Part shown: positions 32,656-42,188 of the stretch, one piece after another
Numbering within the stretch: the first letter of the stretch is position 1
Layout: each line of letters opens with the position of its first letter
Source: Candidatus Gracilibacteria bacterium
GTDB taxonomy: Bacteria; Patescibacteriota; Gracilibacteria; BD1-5; UBA2023
Length of the DNA stretch: 64,000 bases
Direction of reading: 5' to 3'
NCBI GenBank assembly: GCA_028687475.1
Contig: JAQUAB010000005.1
Coordinates: 1-64,000 of the forward strand
The notes under the pieces: generated by a model
Seen by the model: the letters and a program-made list of their open reading frames with translations, nothing else
Databases searched by the model: none
Told to the model about the DNA's origin: nothing
Translations under genes and position numbers: made by a program

Positions 32656-33477
32656 ATGAAAAATATTAAAACCATTATCCTAATAGTAGTCATTATATTT
32701 ATGGCATATACAAGAGAATGTATTGCCAAAGAATATACCTATAAAGATAGTTATTTCTCACTAAGTTTAAGAGAGACTTGGACTGAAGCAACAAAAGAAG
32801 AACTCAGTGAAGTAAATAAGACATTGACTGAGATGGCTCAATGAGCAAGGGTTTACCCAATAATAAAAGCCTTTAAACCAATAAATCCAACAGATTCAGG
32901 ATTACCTTATATTTTAGTTGAAGAACATAAGGCAGGCTCCTCAGGTTATAAGTTTTATAAGAAAATGTTAGACGATGGGCTAGACATGTCTTCTGATAAT
33001 TGAATGGGGAAACTATATGACAATAAGTTTATCCAAGAGAATATTAAGAATCTAAGTATAAATAGCCCATTGATTTCAAAGAAAGATTGAGTTATACTGA
33101 TGTCATTCTGATTAGATATATCAGGTCAGTCACAAAAAGGATTTTTAGCAGTTTTTGTGTGAAGTAAAAATGTATTGCTTTTTAAGTTTTATACGGATGC
33201 CACTAATTATAAAAAGGATATACTAATATTTCAGGAAATTATAAGGAGTTTCAAATTTTCCAATGCTACAGTTATCCAAAATGAATCTACTGATATAGCA
33301 CCTAGTAATTCCTCATTAGATAAAGTTGAACTAGATAAAATTAATAATGATAACTTTGCTATTTACCCTATAAAGAAAAAAGATGACAGCATTCAAATAT
33401 GGTTTTACTTATTATTTGGAATCATAACAGCATGAGTCTGAATTCTAGTTCAGAAAAAATTTAAACTCATCAAATAA
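32656..33477 (+). CDS. Exported, C-terminally anchored protein, 273 residues
   Basis: Signal peptide MKNIKTIILIVVIIFMAYTR, then about 190 residues of alternating strand pattern starting KEYTYKDSYFSLSLRETWTEA, a style seen in PsbP/DUF1795-like lipoprotein domains (a strand, YF-L-LP-W, then helix). The C-terminus has one TM helix (WFYLLFGIITAGVGILV) and a basic cytoplasmic tail. Many TGA-Gly codons. Three bases after the zinc-ribbon gene. Function unknown; presumably an extracytoplasmic domain held to the membrane. Confidence 0.72.
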
Positions 33478-33479
33478 TC

Positions 33480-34016
33480 ATGCAAATTATAAAGAATATA
33501 AAAGCCTTCTTGAATCAACTGCTCGAAATAGCCTGATGAATACTCGTATTTATTATATGAGGTGGCTGGGTGTTATTATTTATCTGATACAGTGTTGTAC
33601 ACGCATTCTTTTGATGAGATGAAAAACAAACGGACAATATGCAAAACACTCGTAATACGTCCAATTATTATGAATCACCTGTAAGTAAAAAAGCCACTCC
33701 TACCTATACATATCAAAAGTCATGACATGATACAGGTTATGAGTGGGCAGAAGATAACGATATAGACAATTTTGATGACTGCCAGAGTGAGTTCGGAACT
33801 AGCGATGAGGAGGATGGATGTAATCAATACGTAAAGCAAAACTATACAGGATATCAAACATTTGGCGGATATGAATGTACAGAAGATTGTAGTTGACACG
33901 AGGCTTGATATGAGTGGGCAGAGGAGCATGATATATCTGATTCTTCTGATTGTGAGAGTATTGGTTCATCTTCATTTGGTGAAGGCTGTCAAACTTATGT
34001 GGATGAAAATTACTAA
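33480..34016 (+). CDS. Membrane protein with two Cys-containing GYEWAE repeats
   Basis: 178 residues. An N-terminal TM helix rich in Gly (GGILVFIIGGGWVLLFIGY, five of its glycines TGA) is followed by a Ser/Asn/Tyr linker and two tandem repeats: SGHDTGYEWAEDNDIDN + DDCQSEFG...GCNQYV and SGHEAGYEWAEEHDISD + SDCESIGS...GCQTYV. Each repeat carries two cysteines spaced alike (the linker between adds CTEDC), which suggests a small disulfide-stabilised module outside the cell. The GH--GYEWAE--DI---DC motif appears in uncharacterised phage/plasmid-linked proteins from memory; no function is known to me. Confidence 0.78.
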
Positions 34017-34036
34017 TTTTTTTAACACTCTTTATT

Positions 34037-34861
34037 ATGTCAGCAGCAAAAAGCAAAATGGGAACAAAAAATGAAACAAACAAGTTAGAACTCGATAGTA
34101 AGAAAGATAAACGGGTTTCTTCCTACATGCAAGAAAGAAGAAGGAGTACAAAATGGAATTTTTTTTGAGTGATTATAGCCCTAGGTATGCTCGCATATAT
34201 GTGCATGTTAATTTATAGAGGAGACATAACCACTTCATATCTATTTAGTTATCTTCTTAACCCCGTTAAGGAAGTATTAGCTTTTAGTACGGGTCTATTT
34301 ATAAAACACGTAGCATTGCTGTGAGCCTTACTATTTATAATAGAAGTCATATTTTCATTAACCATGTCAAAGCCCTGAACAATATCAAGGCCCAATACTT
34401 TAGATGAGTGGTTAAAAAAAGAGATTTATGAACTGTATGCCATTGAATATTGAGAGAATCTTCCAAGTTGGCACTTTTATAATAATGATATTAATGAGCG
34501 CATAAATAAACTTTGAATTAAGTCATATTTTTTTGAGAGATTTTTAACATATAGTACCGTGCCACTCTATTTAAGCATAATTATCTGAGGCTCTATTTTA
34601 TTAAATTATATCTGAGAGATATTTTTTCAGGGCTCTTGAGTAGCTATTTTTAGATTTATATGATTTACATGAGTAAATGGACTTATCTTAGCTTACATGG
34701 TTTATGAATTGATAAACAGTAGCTCTCTTGAAACTACTCGGAAATTACTATTTAATTTTGAAATTGCCACATTTATTCTTTTATTATTATCAATTTTCTC
34801 ATTATTAACGTTTCAAATAGATTTAACATCTATTTCGTGTGCCAATCCATACCAACACTAG
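34037..34861 (+). CDS. Multi-pass membrane protein, unknown
   Basis: 274 residues, many TGA-Gly codons, ending at TAG. A charged N-terminus (MSAAKSKMGTKNETNKLELD) precedes about six hydrophobic segments: FFGVIIALGMLAYMCMLIY, a second near LLGALLFIIEVIFSL, a cytoplasmic or external helical loop around LPSWHFYNNDINERINKLGI, then VPLYLSIIIGGSILLNYIGE and two more near the end. No transporter or enzyme motif found. Last gene of the four-gene envelope cluster; a terminator follows at 34940. Confidence 0.7.
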
Positions 34862-34939
34862 CGATTCTCTACGACTCTGAAATTTTACCACCCACCCCCA
34901 GCCCCCCTTCATTTTCCATAAAATCCATACTTGAAAATT

Positions 34940-34976
34940 ATACTAGACTCTTCTATATTGTGTCTAGTATTTTTTA
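34940..34976 (+). terminator. Terminator after the envelope cluster
   Basis: ATACTAGAC (34940) pairs with GTCTAGTAT (34962), followed by T6. Confidence 0.85.
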
Positions 34977-35067
34977 ATAAACCAATGCAGATATTGAAAT
35001 TTTCACTTGCAATAAAATCGAAAATCCATATTATTAGACTCAATATATTTATTCACTTATTAAGTCT

Positions 35068-35658
35068 ATGAACTGCGTCGAACCGATTCGAGATTTGAAA
35101 AAAATATCCCAGATTAAAAATCTCCTCAGATGAGAGTGAAATATCCGAGATTTACTCCTATTTGAGCTTGGTATAAATAGTGCTCTGAGAGTGTCAGACT
35201 TGCTTGATATACGAGTTTCAGATGTTTTTACTAGTATTGATACTCCTGCTGATTTCTTCGACGTTAAAGAGGAAAAAACAGGGAAATCGAATAGAATTAC
35301 TATTACCCCGAAAGTAAAAGAAACACTGAGGCTCTATGCAGAGACTTATCCTGAAGTTGTGAAAAATCCAAATTACTATATATTCTTCCATAAAAAACGC
35401 TTTCCGAGTGGAAGTGAGCCAATAGGGAGAAAGACGAGTTGGCTTCTTTTATCTAGTCTTTGTGAGAGTGTCGGACTCAAATGAAACTTCTGAAATCATA
35501 CACTTAGAAAAACATGGGGTTACCAAGCGAGAATCCAAGGTATACCACTTGAGATTATACAACATAAGCTCAATCACTCTTCGCTTGCAGTGACCCAGAA
35601 ATATCTAGGAATCACAGCGGATGAGATAGCAGAGGCATGCAATAGGCTGGATTTATAA
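35068..35658 (+). CDS. Minimal tyrosine recombinase (catalytic domain only)
   Basis: 196 residues, only the catalytic domain of a phage-type integrase; the N-terminal core-binding domain is missing. Active-site residues can be followed: R in LGINSALRVSDLL, K in EEKTGKSNRITIT, HTLRKTWGY (HxxR), LNHSSLAVTQKYLGIT (H and nucleophile Y). Five TGA-Gly codons. Stand-alone catalytic domains occur in SNJ2-like or small plasmid resolvases, and XerH-like short forms. A promoter-like TTGCAA...TATTAT lies upstream. It heads the plus-strand run that continues with the HEPN gene 15 bases later, so it may belong to that cargo rather than to element excision. Confidence 0.85.
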
Positions 35659-35673
35659 TTTTAATCTTATCTT

Positions 35674-36663
35674 ATGACAAATCTTGAAAAAGAACTTTCA
35701 AAGCTTGAAACTGAGTTAAGAAAAATGGAAACTGCTAATGAGTTTCTAAAAGCCTCTTTTTATATCAATAAGACTATAATTCCTTTTCTTATAAAGAATA
35801 ATTCAAATGCAAAACATAAAACAAAATTGCAGTTTTACAAATCTAAACTCCGTGAAGTTAGCAAAAAATCCATTAGTGAGATGCAATCGGTCGAATTTGA
35901 AACGCCTGTGGATTGAAAAAGAATAGATGAATATTTGAAATTTTATACTTCATCTAAAGACCTAAATACACTCATGTATCGACTGGGTAGTATGGTACCA
36001 AAAAATGAACAAGTATTAGAGACTTCAAAAAAAACAATGCCTCTTACATATTTGTTTGCCAGTAGACAATCAATTGATGATGACTGAAATGTTAACTCGT
36101 GAGAAAATGATGAATGGTATTATAATATGTATCGTGTACACCAACAATTGTCAGATACTTTTCTAGAAATGATATTCTTAGAGGTTATAGCAAATAGAAT
36201 ACTCACGGAAGAATGATTAATAAAGTTTATATCTTCAAAGCCTTTATTTCTGAAATATAGTGAATTGTTGAAGTTTGCACATTGAATACATACTTATTTT
36301 ACAGGGGATTACGTAGCAACTTTGCATATTCTTATTCCGCTTTTTGAGAAAGTTATCTTGAATGTATCAGCTCAAGTCGGTATAGATACTATTGCATTAT
36401 TGAGATGAAAAGAATGAATTTGAGATAAAACTGTTTGAAAGGATTTTTTGAACTCACCCGAATTTCAGGAAAAATGGTGAGTTAATTTAGGAAAACAGAT
36501 ATCTTTTATTCTCTATGATAATAAGGGATATAATCTTCGGCATAGTTTAGCTCACTGAGAAATAGACTATTCAGAATGTAACTTTCAATCTTGAACATTA
36601 ATCATATGGCTATATATAGCTATAGCCACAAGACTAAAAGTTCAAATAAAAGAAAATGAATAA
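35674..36663 (+). CDS. HEPN-like protein (DUF4209-type C-terminus)
   Basis: 329 residues with many TGA-Gly codons. Opens with a coiled-coil helix (LEKELSKLETELRKMETANEF). The C-terminal region reads TLHILIPLFEKVILNVSAQ, then a stretch ending NKGYNLRHSLAHGEIDYSECN and a hydrophobic helix. RHSLAHG is an Rx4H motif with the N-LR-x(3)-HG context typical of HEPN RNase families of DUF4209 type, which are common in phage-defence and toxin loci. The metal-independent RNase activity is inference from this motif. Followed by two unknown genes with gaps of 11 and overlap of 16 bases, suggesting a three-gene unit. Confidence 0.7.
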
Positions 36664-36674
36664 GGTTTTACTAT

Positions 36675-37856
36675 ATGAATTATAAGAAACATAAATCCTA
36701 TCATCTTTTAAGAAAAGAGGATAAAGATTACATAGATAAACTTATAAAGAGTGGATATAAGATTGGATTTATAAATAAACTTCTTGTAATTGCCTCAAGA
36801 TATCATCCGTTTGATACTTTGATTTATATTAGGGATAATATTCTGAAATCTGACCCATTACAACGAGTAGTTGATAACTTTCGACCTGTTATAACAATTA
36901 GCATATGAACAACTATTTTTCATATACCAAAAAATCAACTTATCTATCTGTTGGAATGGTTATTTAGACTACAATCTAATATTAATTTCTCATCAAAAAA
37001 TCTTAACCAAGAAAAAACAAAAAGATTTTTAATCGATATACAAGAATTATTCAATCTTGCCAGTGACCAAATTCATGCCCCAATATTAACTGCTATGAAG
37101 GAGGCAATCGATACAAAAACAAAAGATAATATAGTAACAGCACTATCGTTATTTTATATTGCAAATTATCATCAATCTAATGAGGGCTATAATATATTCT
37201 CTCGACTAAGACTTTTAATTGAAACAGATTTAAATAAATTAGTTTTTAAGGATGTGGTTTCTATACGGAAACAACTAGTCATGTATACTCTGGTTTTAGT
37301 ATGAACCGCTTACACATGAGGAAATGTCTTAATAAACATTAAAGCCATAATTGAGCTTACAAAAAAACAACTAAAATATATCATTACAGAAGAAGATATT
37401 TTAGAATATATAGAAAATTGAGGTAGAATTTTGGGCTACCAAGCCTATCATGATGAATTAATCAACAATAACTTATCACACTATTTTCCACTAATAAATA
37501 CTTACGGTATATTCAATTATAAAACAGTATTGAAAGGGGCATTTATAAGAATATCAGATATATTATGAGTAAACAATACGTACTATTTCTTTGATGTTTG
37601 ACGCTCAGCAGAGGAGTTATATGAGCACATGGTATCAAACGAGAATTTATTGTCTAATGATAGGGCAAAATTTTATGAAACATACTGTTATCTATTCTTA
37701 GAAGCATGTTTTTCTCAAGATAAGAATAAACTAAATCCTGCAGATTACCAGTACTGAAAAAGCTATATTATCAAAAAAATTCACGAGAAACTATATGAGA
37801 TATTGATTTTTATATCTTTAATAAAAAGACCTGAGTATTGATGATATTTGAGTTAA
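36675..37856 (+). CDS. Helical protein, second gene of the HEPN operon
   Basis: 393 residues, seven or more TGA-Gly codons, ends at TAA. Starts MNYKKHKSYHLLRKEDKDYI. All-helical with repeated hydrophobic/charged periodicity, for example NQLIYLLEWLFRLQSNINF, LSLFYIANYHQSNEGYNIFS, and a Tyr-rich C-terminus ending RPEYGGYLS. No signal peptide, TM helix or nucleotide-binding motif is evident. It lies between the HEPN gene and a third unknown gene that starts inside its last codons. Family not recognised; a partner or regulator of the HEPN protein is a reasonable but untested guess. Confidence 0.65.
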
Positions 37857-38491
37857 AAGATAGAAGAATGCTCGGTGAGGATTTATATCAACTAGAAAAA
37901 GTTGAGCACTTATGTTCAACTTGGGATGAAATACCATGAAGAAAAAAATGAAAAGACTGAGATGTCTACACTGGAGTAAAGCAACTAGAAAAATTTATTA
38001 AGATGCCTGATAGAGTATTTTTACAAGAAAAACTCTGACTAGATGTACCAATTAATAATATCCACGGTGTATTTGTTACAACGAAAGCAGCAATATGATG
38101 GAATGCTATAATGAAATCCATCCTATCTTGAAAAATTTCTTTGTGAGATAATGAGTATTCCTTTGCCTCCTTATGAGAAATTGAGCATTTGCTTTGAATG
38201 GCTTGTGAAAAATGAATACCATTTGATGAAATATTACTAAGAAAACAAAGACCTTCACTAGATATACTAGACCCTCTTCATATCGTAATTTGAAGACTAA
38301 GCACAAATGACGCGGTGCTTCATAATAAAAGTTTTTCCTATACTGATAGTATTTACCAAGATTTTGATGTGTTTCTTAATTCAACCTATGGTAAATGAAA
38401 TTGATTTTTCCCATTATCACCAGAAGATACTAGCTTTGAAGGGCTTTTAAAAGAAATTCTTGAAGAAGATAATACCGATAATATATCTTAA
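37841..38491 (+). CDS. Third gene of the HEPN operon, unknown
   Basis: 216 residues with about fifteen TGA-Gly codons, one of the densest in the window. ATG 37841 overlaps the preceding gene by 16 bases, implying translational coupling. Sequence blocks: EKVEHLCSTWDEIPGRKKGK, then NIHGVFVTTKAAIGGNAIMK, ISLGDNEYSFASLGEIEHLL, and LDPLHIVIGRLSTNDAVLHN. The mix of short strands and His/Asp residues is enzyme-like, but I find no known catalytic motif. Ends one base from the convergent integrase stop. Function unknown. Confidence 0.65.
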
Positions 38492-38492
38492 C

Positions 38493-39398
38493 TTATATTC
38501 TAAGTTTCTGCATTTCCTCAAAGGTTTCTTTGCTATTCAGATAGAGATATATAGAAGTAGTCTTGAGGCTCGTATGCCCCATTTGTTGCTGGAGAGTATA
38601 GAGATTAATGCCTCTTTTTACGCAGATAGAGGCGTATGTATGGCGGAGTAGATGAGGAGATAGATTTATTTTAAGAGCTTCTTTTATTCGTCGAAATAAG
38701 CAGGATATAGCACTTACTCAGAGTTGTCTTCACTGGAGGTCACAGAATACATATATGCTATTCTTATCTTGTATTTCTATATATTCCTGAAGCTGTCTGC
38801 TGAATTTCTGAGGAATATATATTATCCTATCTTTTTGCCCTTTTCACTGTTCCACGATGATATGTGTTTCATATACTCAATTTCTTTTGAGATTGATTAT
38901 TTCCGCACGTCTCAGTCCTGTGTGGAGAAAAGTTTCCACAAGGATATAGTTTCTCATCTGTATAAACTTCGTTTGGTGGACTCATGGTCTCAGTATGTAT
39001 TCACGCATCTTCAATATATCCTCTTCGGTCATGGCTTTTGGTAGGGGATTAGTTGTCTTGATTTTTGGTATCTGGTTTATATGTACTTTGTCTATGAGCT
39101 CACTTTCTTTGAGGAAATCAGAATACTTCTTGATGCATTTATAGTGTTTATAAATTGTATTGTTTCCCATGTTCTTTCCTGATAGATTGTAGTATGCCAT
39201 CTTGAGTTTCACGAAGTTCCCGAAATCGAGATATGATGAGAAACTCGAGTGCCTGATGAAGAGATGAAGCATTCCGATATAATATCAGATTGTATTGTGG
39301 GTCAGTCCCTCGATACGGAGTTGTGAGAGGTATTCTTCCAAATAGAAAGACGATACTACCTCTTCAGGAATTGGCATGTAATGATTGACTTTGAGCAT
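38493..39398 (-). CDS. Tyrosine integrase of the element (XerC/D-like)
   Basis: 301 residues, full two-domain layout. N-terminal SAM-like core-binding domain (residues 1-125), including LSQLRIEGLTHNTIGYYIG and a long helical region; catalytic domain from AMTEEDILKMREYI. Active site: R in LHTGLRRAEIINL, K in GKGQKDRIIYIP, HLLRHTYAS, MGHTSLKTTSIYLYL with nucleophile Tyr. Several TGA-Gly codons, including G in EQGKGQKDR. It lies at the right end of the element and its 5' end faces the 39569 repeat 170 bases away, the usual arrangement of an integrase next to its att site. Confidence 0.92.
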
Positions 39399-39417
39399 AT
39401 CTAAAAACAGATTAAAA

Positions 39418-39462
39418 AAATAACCTGCGGTTGAGCATCAGCCCGTTGCAGGTTATTTATGG
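39418..39462 (-). terminator. Strong hairpin upstream of the integrase
   Basis: AAATAACCTGC (39418) pairs with GCAGGTTATTT (39448), 11 bp; on the minus strand it is followed by a T-run, so it would shield the integrase from transcription entering from the chromosome. Confidence 0.6.
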
Positions 39463-39568
39463 TATTTTTGAAAGTGTTTTATAAGTATTAAAACTTATAT
39501 GTCATTAGTCATTGGTAATCTTCCCAATCAGGAAGTCTGATTTTAGTGGGGAAATATTTTGCTCAAAC

Positions 39569-39622
39569 CCTGTGACCTTCAGCTTAGAAGGCTGCTGCTC
39601 TTCCACTGAGCTACGCGGGCAA
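39569..39622. repeat. att-type direct repeat, right copy (54 bp tRNA-Arg fragment)
   Basis: Identical to 28761-28814. It contains tRNA-Arg positions 1 to about 51 but lacks the rest of the T-arm and the 3' acceptor strand, so it cannot make a tRNA. Confidence 0.85.
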
Positions 39623-39643
39623 AAATCAGGAAAATGTAGAATT

Positions 39644-39713
39644 CCGCGACCAACAAGGAATCGAAGTGTGCCTTGCACCGAAGACTTCTTCTCTTCCACT
39701 GAGCTACGCGGGT
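39644..39713 (-). pseudogene. Second degenerate tRNA-Arg-like remnant
   Basis: TCTTCCACTGAGCTACGCGGG (39692-39712) is identical to the 5' part of tRNA-Arg, and a distorted remainder reading back to CGCGGAAT follows. The anticodon and T arms do not fold. It lies 70 bases outside the right att copy, which suggests an earlier insertion or recombination at the same tRNA gene. Confidence 0.55.
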
Positions 39714-39855
39714 GTTTTATCAAGAGCGAAGAGAGAATATCGAGAAATAGCAGAATGTCAAACGGAATTCCTGCATGAAAAATAAAACAAATTGTCTTCT
39801 CTGAATAAAAAATATAATGAATTGCGTATAGACATATGAATCTCATTTTTCGAGT

Positions 39856-40419
39856 ATGAATGATTCGAATCTGGTCCAGAGAATTATAGAAAATCCTGAT
39901 GTTTTTGCTGAGGTGATTGATGCTTATGAAGAAAAACTCATGAGATATATTTTGCGTATGACCGATATAGATGAGATGGATGCGGAGAATCTTCTGCAGG
40001 ATATTTTTATCAAAGTATATCGATATATTCATGAATATGATGTTCGGTATAGTTTCTCGAGTTGGATATATCGCATCGCGCACAATATGATCATCGATAA
40101 CTTTCGCAAGAATCAGAAATTCGCAGGAAATATATCACTCCAAGATGAAGAATATCAGAATATTATCGATTCTCTGACGGATGGGAATTCACCACGATAT
40201 GATCTCCAGAAAAAGGAAAAAAGAACCTGTGTCCAAAAAGCAATTGCTCTTTTGCGTCGAGAATATCAAGAAATTATCCTCCTCAAATGTATAGAAGGAT
40301 ATTCGTATGAAGAGATTTCTGATATATTGAAAGTCCCTATCTGAACTGCAAGTACGCTCGTCAATCGAGCACGAAAACAACTCCGAGAAAATCTCGAGAA
40401 ACTCGCTTGTAATCAGTAA
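39856..40419 (+). CDS. ECF-type RNA polymerase sigma factor
   Basis: 187 residues with sigma-2 and sigma-4 regions only. Region 2: YEEKLMRYILRMTDIDEMDAENLLQDIFIKVYRYI, with the DAENLLQ-IF core and region 2.4 SFSSWIYRIAHNMIIDNFRK. Region 4: LRREYQEIILLKCIEGYSYEEIS, DILKVPIGTASTLVNRARKQL, the helix-turn-helix that reads -35 elements. One TGA-Gly (in VPIGTAS). Twelve bases downstream is a membrane protein that could act as its anti-sigma partner. It stands at the chromosomal side of the element boundary. Confidence 0.92.
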
Positions 40420-40430
40420 TTATCATATAT

Positions 40431-41141
40431 ATGAAAAATACACTAAAAGAAAAGATATTCTCCAAGATTGAGAAAGAAAAAATCCAACCAATTCCAGAAT
40501 CATATTTTGTAAAAAAACAAAAATTATTGTGGTGAAGTATTATTATTTTCCTTATTTTTGCGACCATTTTTGTTGGATTTCTTTCAGATGACACTATGGA
40601 ATTTTTCTCTCTATGATGACATATGTGAGGGAATTGGCATGTTCTCTTTTTCCCGAATATTTTCTGGATTGCGCTCATTCTTTTTCTTCTGTTCATGGCT
40701 TTTCGCAAGCTCAGAGATACAGCAGTTGGATATCGGAATTCCTACGCGAAAGATATTCTCATAGGTATTATCGTGATTCTTTTTTGAAGTCTGATTTTTC
40801 GATGAATTGGACTCTGACCGATGATTCATTCTTTCGTGGCGACGAATATTCCTGTGGTATCGAATTTTCTCTACAATGAATCATCCTGGAATGATCCAGA
40901 AAATGGGAAACTCGCAGGAATAATAATCGGTGTCGAAAAATGAGGAATTCGATTGCAGAGTACGGATGGGGGTATATGGAATATAGATATGAGAAATGCA
41001 GTCATATCACCTATGGTTGTTGGAAAAGTAAACGAGAAAATCCGAATAATCTGAAAGAAAACTTCGGATTCAGATTTCGTCGCGGAGAGGATGATACCGT
41101 GGTTCGGAAAATGAATGGGAAACGGTTGGTGACGACGTTAG
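40431..41141 (+). CDS. Membrane protein, possible anti-sigma partner
   Basis: 236 residues through about ten TGA-Gly codons. A 35-residue cytoplasmic N-terminus (MKNTLKEKIFSKIEKEKIQP) precedes TM1 (IIIFLIFATIFVGFLS), a Gly/His loop, TM2 (FFPNIFWIALILFLLFMAF) and TM3 (DILIGIIVILFGSLIF); the outer C-terminal domain of about 100 residues ends VAERMIPWFGKGMGNGWGRR. No zinc-binding anti-sigma motif (HxxxCxxC) is present. The gene order sigma factor then membrane protein supports an anti-sigma role. The Gly-Met-rich end resembles one in the next protein and could bind metal. Confidence 0.72.
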
Positions 41142-41244
41142 GAAGATTTTCTCATTTTTTGAATAATTCTTCCAGAAGAAAACGTATAAAAGATTGTAAG
41201 GTTCTTCAATAAGAATTTTACTTCTATCTTTTTACTTTTTTCTT

Positions 41245-42096
41245 ATGCAAACACGTACAAAAATATATGTGGCAACCGCTACAATCATTCTTATCGGAGC
41301 AACTGCTGGATTGACTTATGCCATGGTTGGAACAGGGAATGGATTTACGAACCAATTCTTCTGAAGAAATAGTCAAACATTTTCTCGAAATCATACCGCA
41401 TGATTCTTATTCCAATCAGGAAATACGATGATGTGAATGTGAAATGGGCAAGGAAGATGAATGGGAAATTCCCAAAACTCCAATCATAATCCATGAGCTC
41501 TCGTACAAAATGTGGCTTCCAGTCCACTTTCTGATCAGGAGAAAGCTGACCTTGCTTATCAATACAGTGAAGAAATGGTGGCACGAGATGCGTACAATTA
41601 TTTCTTCTCACTCTATCATGTTCAGACTTTCCAGAATATAGCACAATCAGAGCAACAACATATGGATGCAGTGAAGGTCTTGCTCGACCGTTATTCTCTG
41701 CCAACACCGACCAATTATGGAGAATTGGATTCTACATTTCTCACACTGAAAGCAGAATGAGAAAAATGACTCAAGGAAGCCCTAGAAGTCGGACTCAAGA
41801 TAGAAATGCTCGATGTGAAAGATATTGTCGATACAATCAAAACGACGGATAATGATGATTTGAGAATCGTATTCTCGAATATTGGCGGCGCGTCATACAA
41901 TCATATGCGTGGATTTCTCCAGGCACTCCAAGTGAATGGTATGAGCACAACAATCGACTACAGTTCGTATCTCACAGAATCTGATATCAATACTCGTGGA
42001 AGTCTAAAGATGAAACTCGTGAACAAACTTCAAGCCGAATGAGTCGTTCTTCCAAATCAGGTGAATACTCTGAATATGCGCTGAGGGAATTATTAG
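41245..42096 (+). CDS. Exported DUF2202 ferritin-like protein
   Basis: 283 residues. Signal anchor (VATATIIILIGATAGLTYAM region), then a low-complexity Asn/Gly/Met segment (MMGMGNGQGRGMGNSQNSNH; most Gly as TGA). The DUF2202 domain follows from about residue 90: LSDQEKADLAYQYSEEMVARDAY, FQNIAQSEQQHMDAVKVLLDRY, and the second half with KDIVDTIKTTDNDDLRIVFSN and SYNHMRGFLQAL. The E...E and EQQH residues match a ferritin-like di-metal helix bundle. A Met/Gly-rich exported protein under an ECF sigma factor suggests metal or redox stress response, by inference. Confidence 0.85.
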
Positions 42097-42107
42097 AAAC
42101 ACATTCG

Positions 42108-42143
42108 AAAAAAAGAATCTCCATATTGTTGGGGATTCTTTTT
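42108..42143 (+). terminator. Terminator after the DUF2202 gene
   Basis: AAAAGAATC (42111) pairs with GATTCTTTT (42134), with T's on both strands; may also serve the convergent GNAT gene. Confidence 0.8.
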
Positions 42144-42188
42144 CGGATTTAGTGGCAGGATAGAAATGACATCCAAAATAAGGAACTA

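Larger units (their letters stand above)
28761..39622. mobile_element. Integrated element at tRNA-Arg (about 10.9 kb)
   Basis: Bounded by a perfect 54-bp direct repeat of tRNA-Arg sequence. A complete tyrosine integrase sits at the right end reading inward, a DUF5906-like helicase near the left end, a second minimal recombinase in the middle and otherwise accessory genes. It is visibly richer in A+T than the flanks and dense in TGA-Gly codons, so it is adapted to the host's code. It lacks capsid or conjugation genes that I can recognise, so it may be a satellite or a mobilisable element, not a self-sufficient phage. Confidence 0.8.

Noticed and set aside
39505-40083. 192-residue minus-strand frame with PRSSVEE-type sequence
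   Set aside because: It is a translation of the antisense of tRNA-Arg fragments and of the sigma factor gene; this peptide is a well-known false annotation from tRNA genes.
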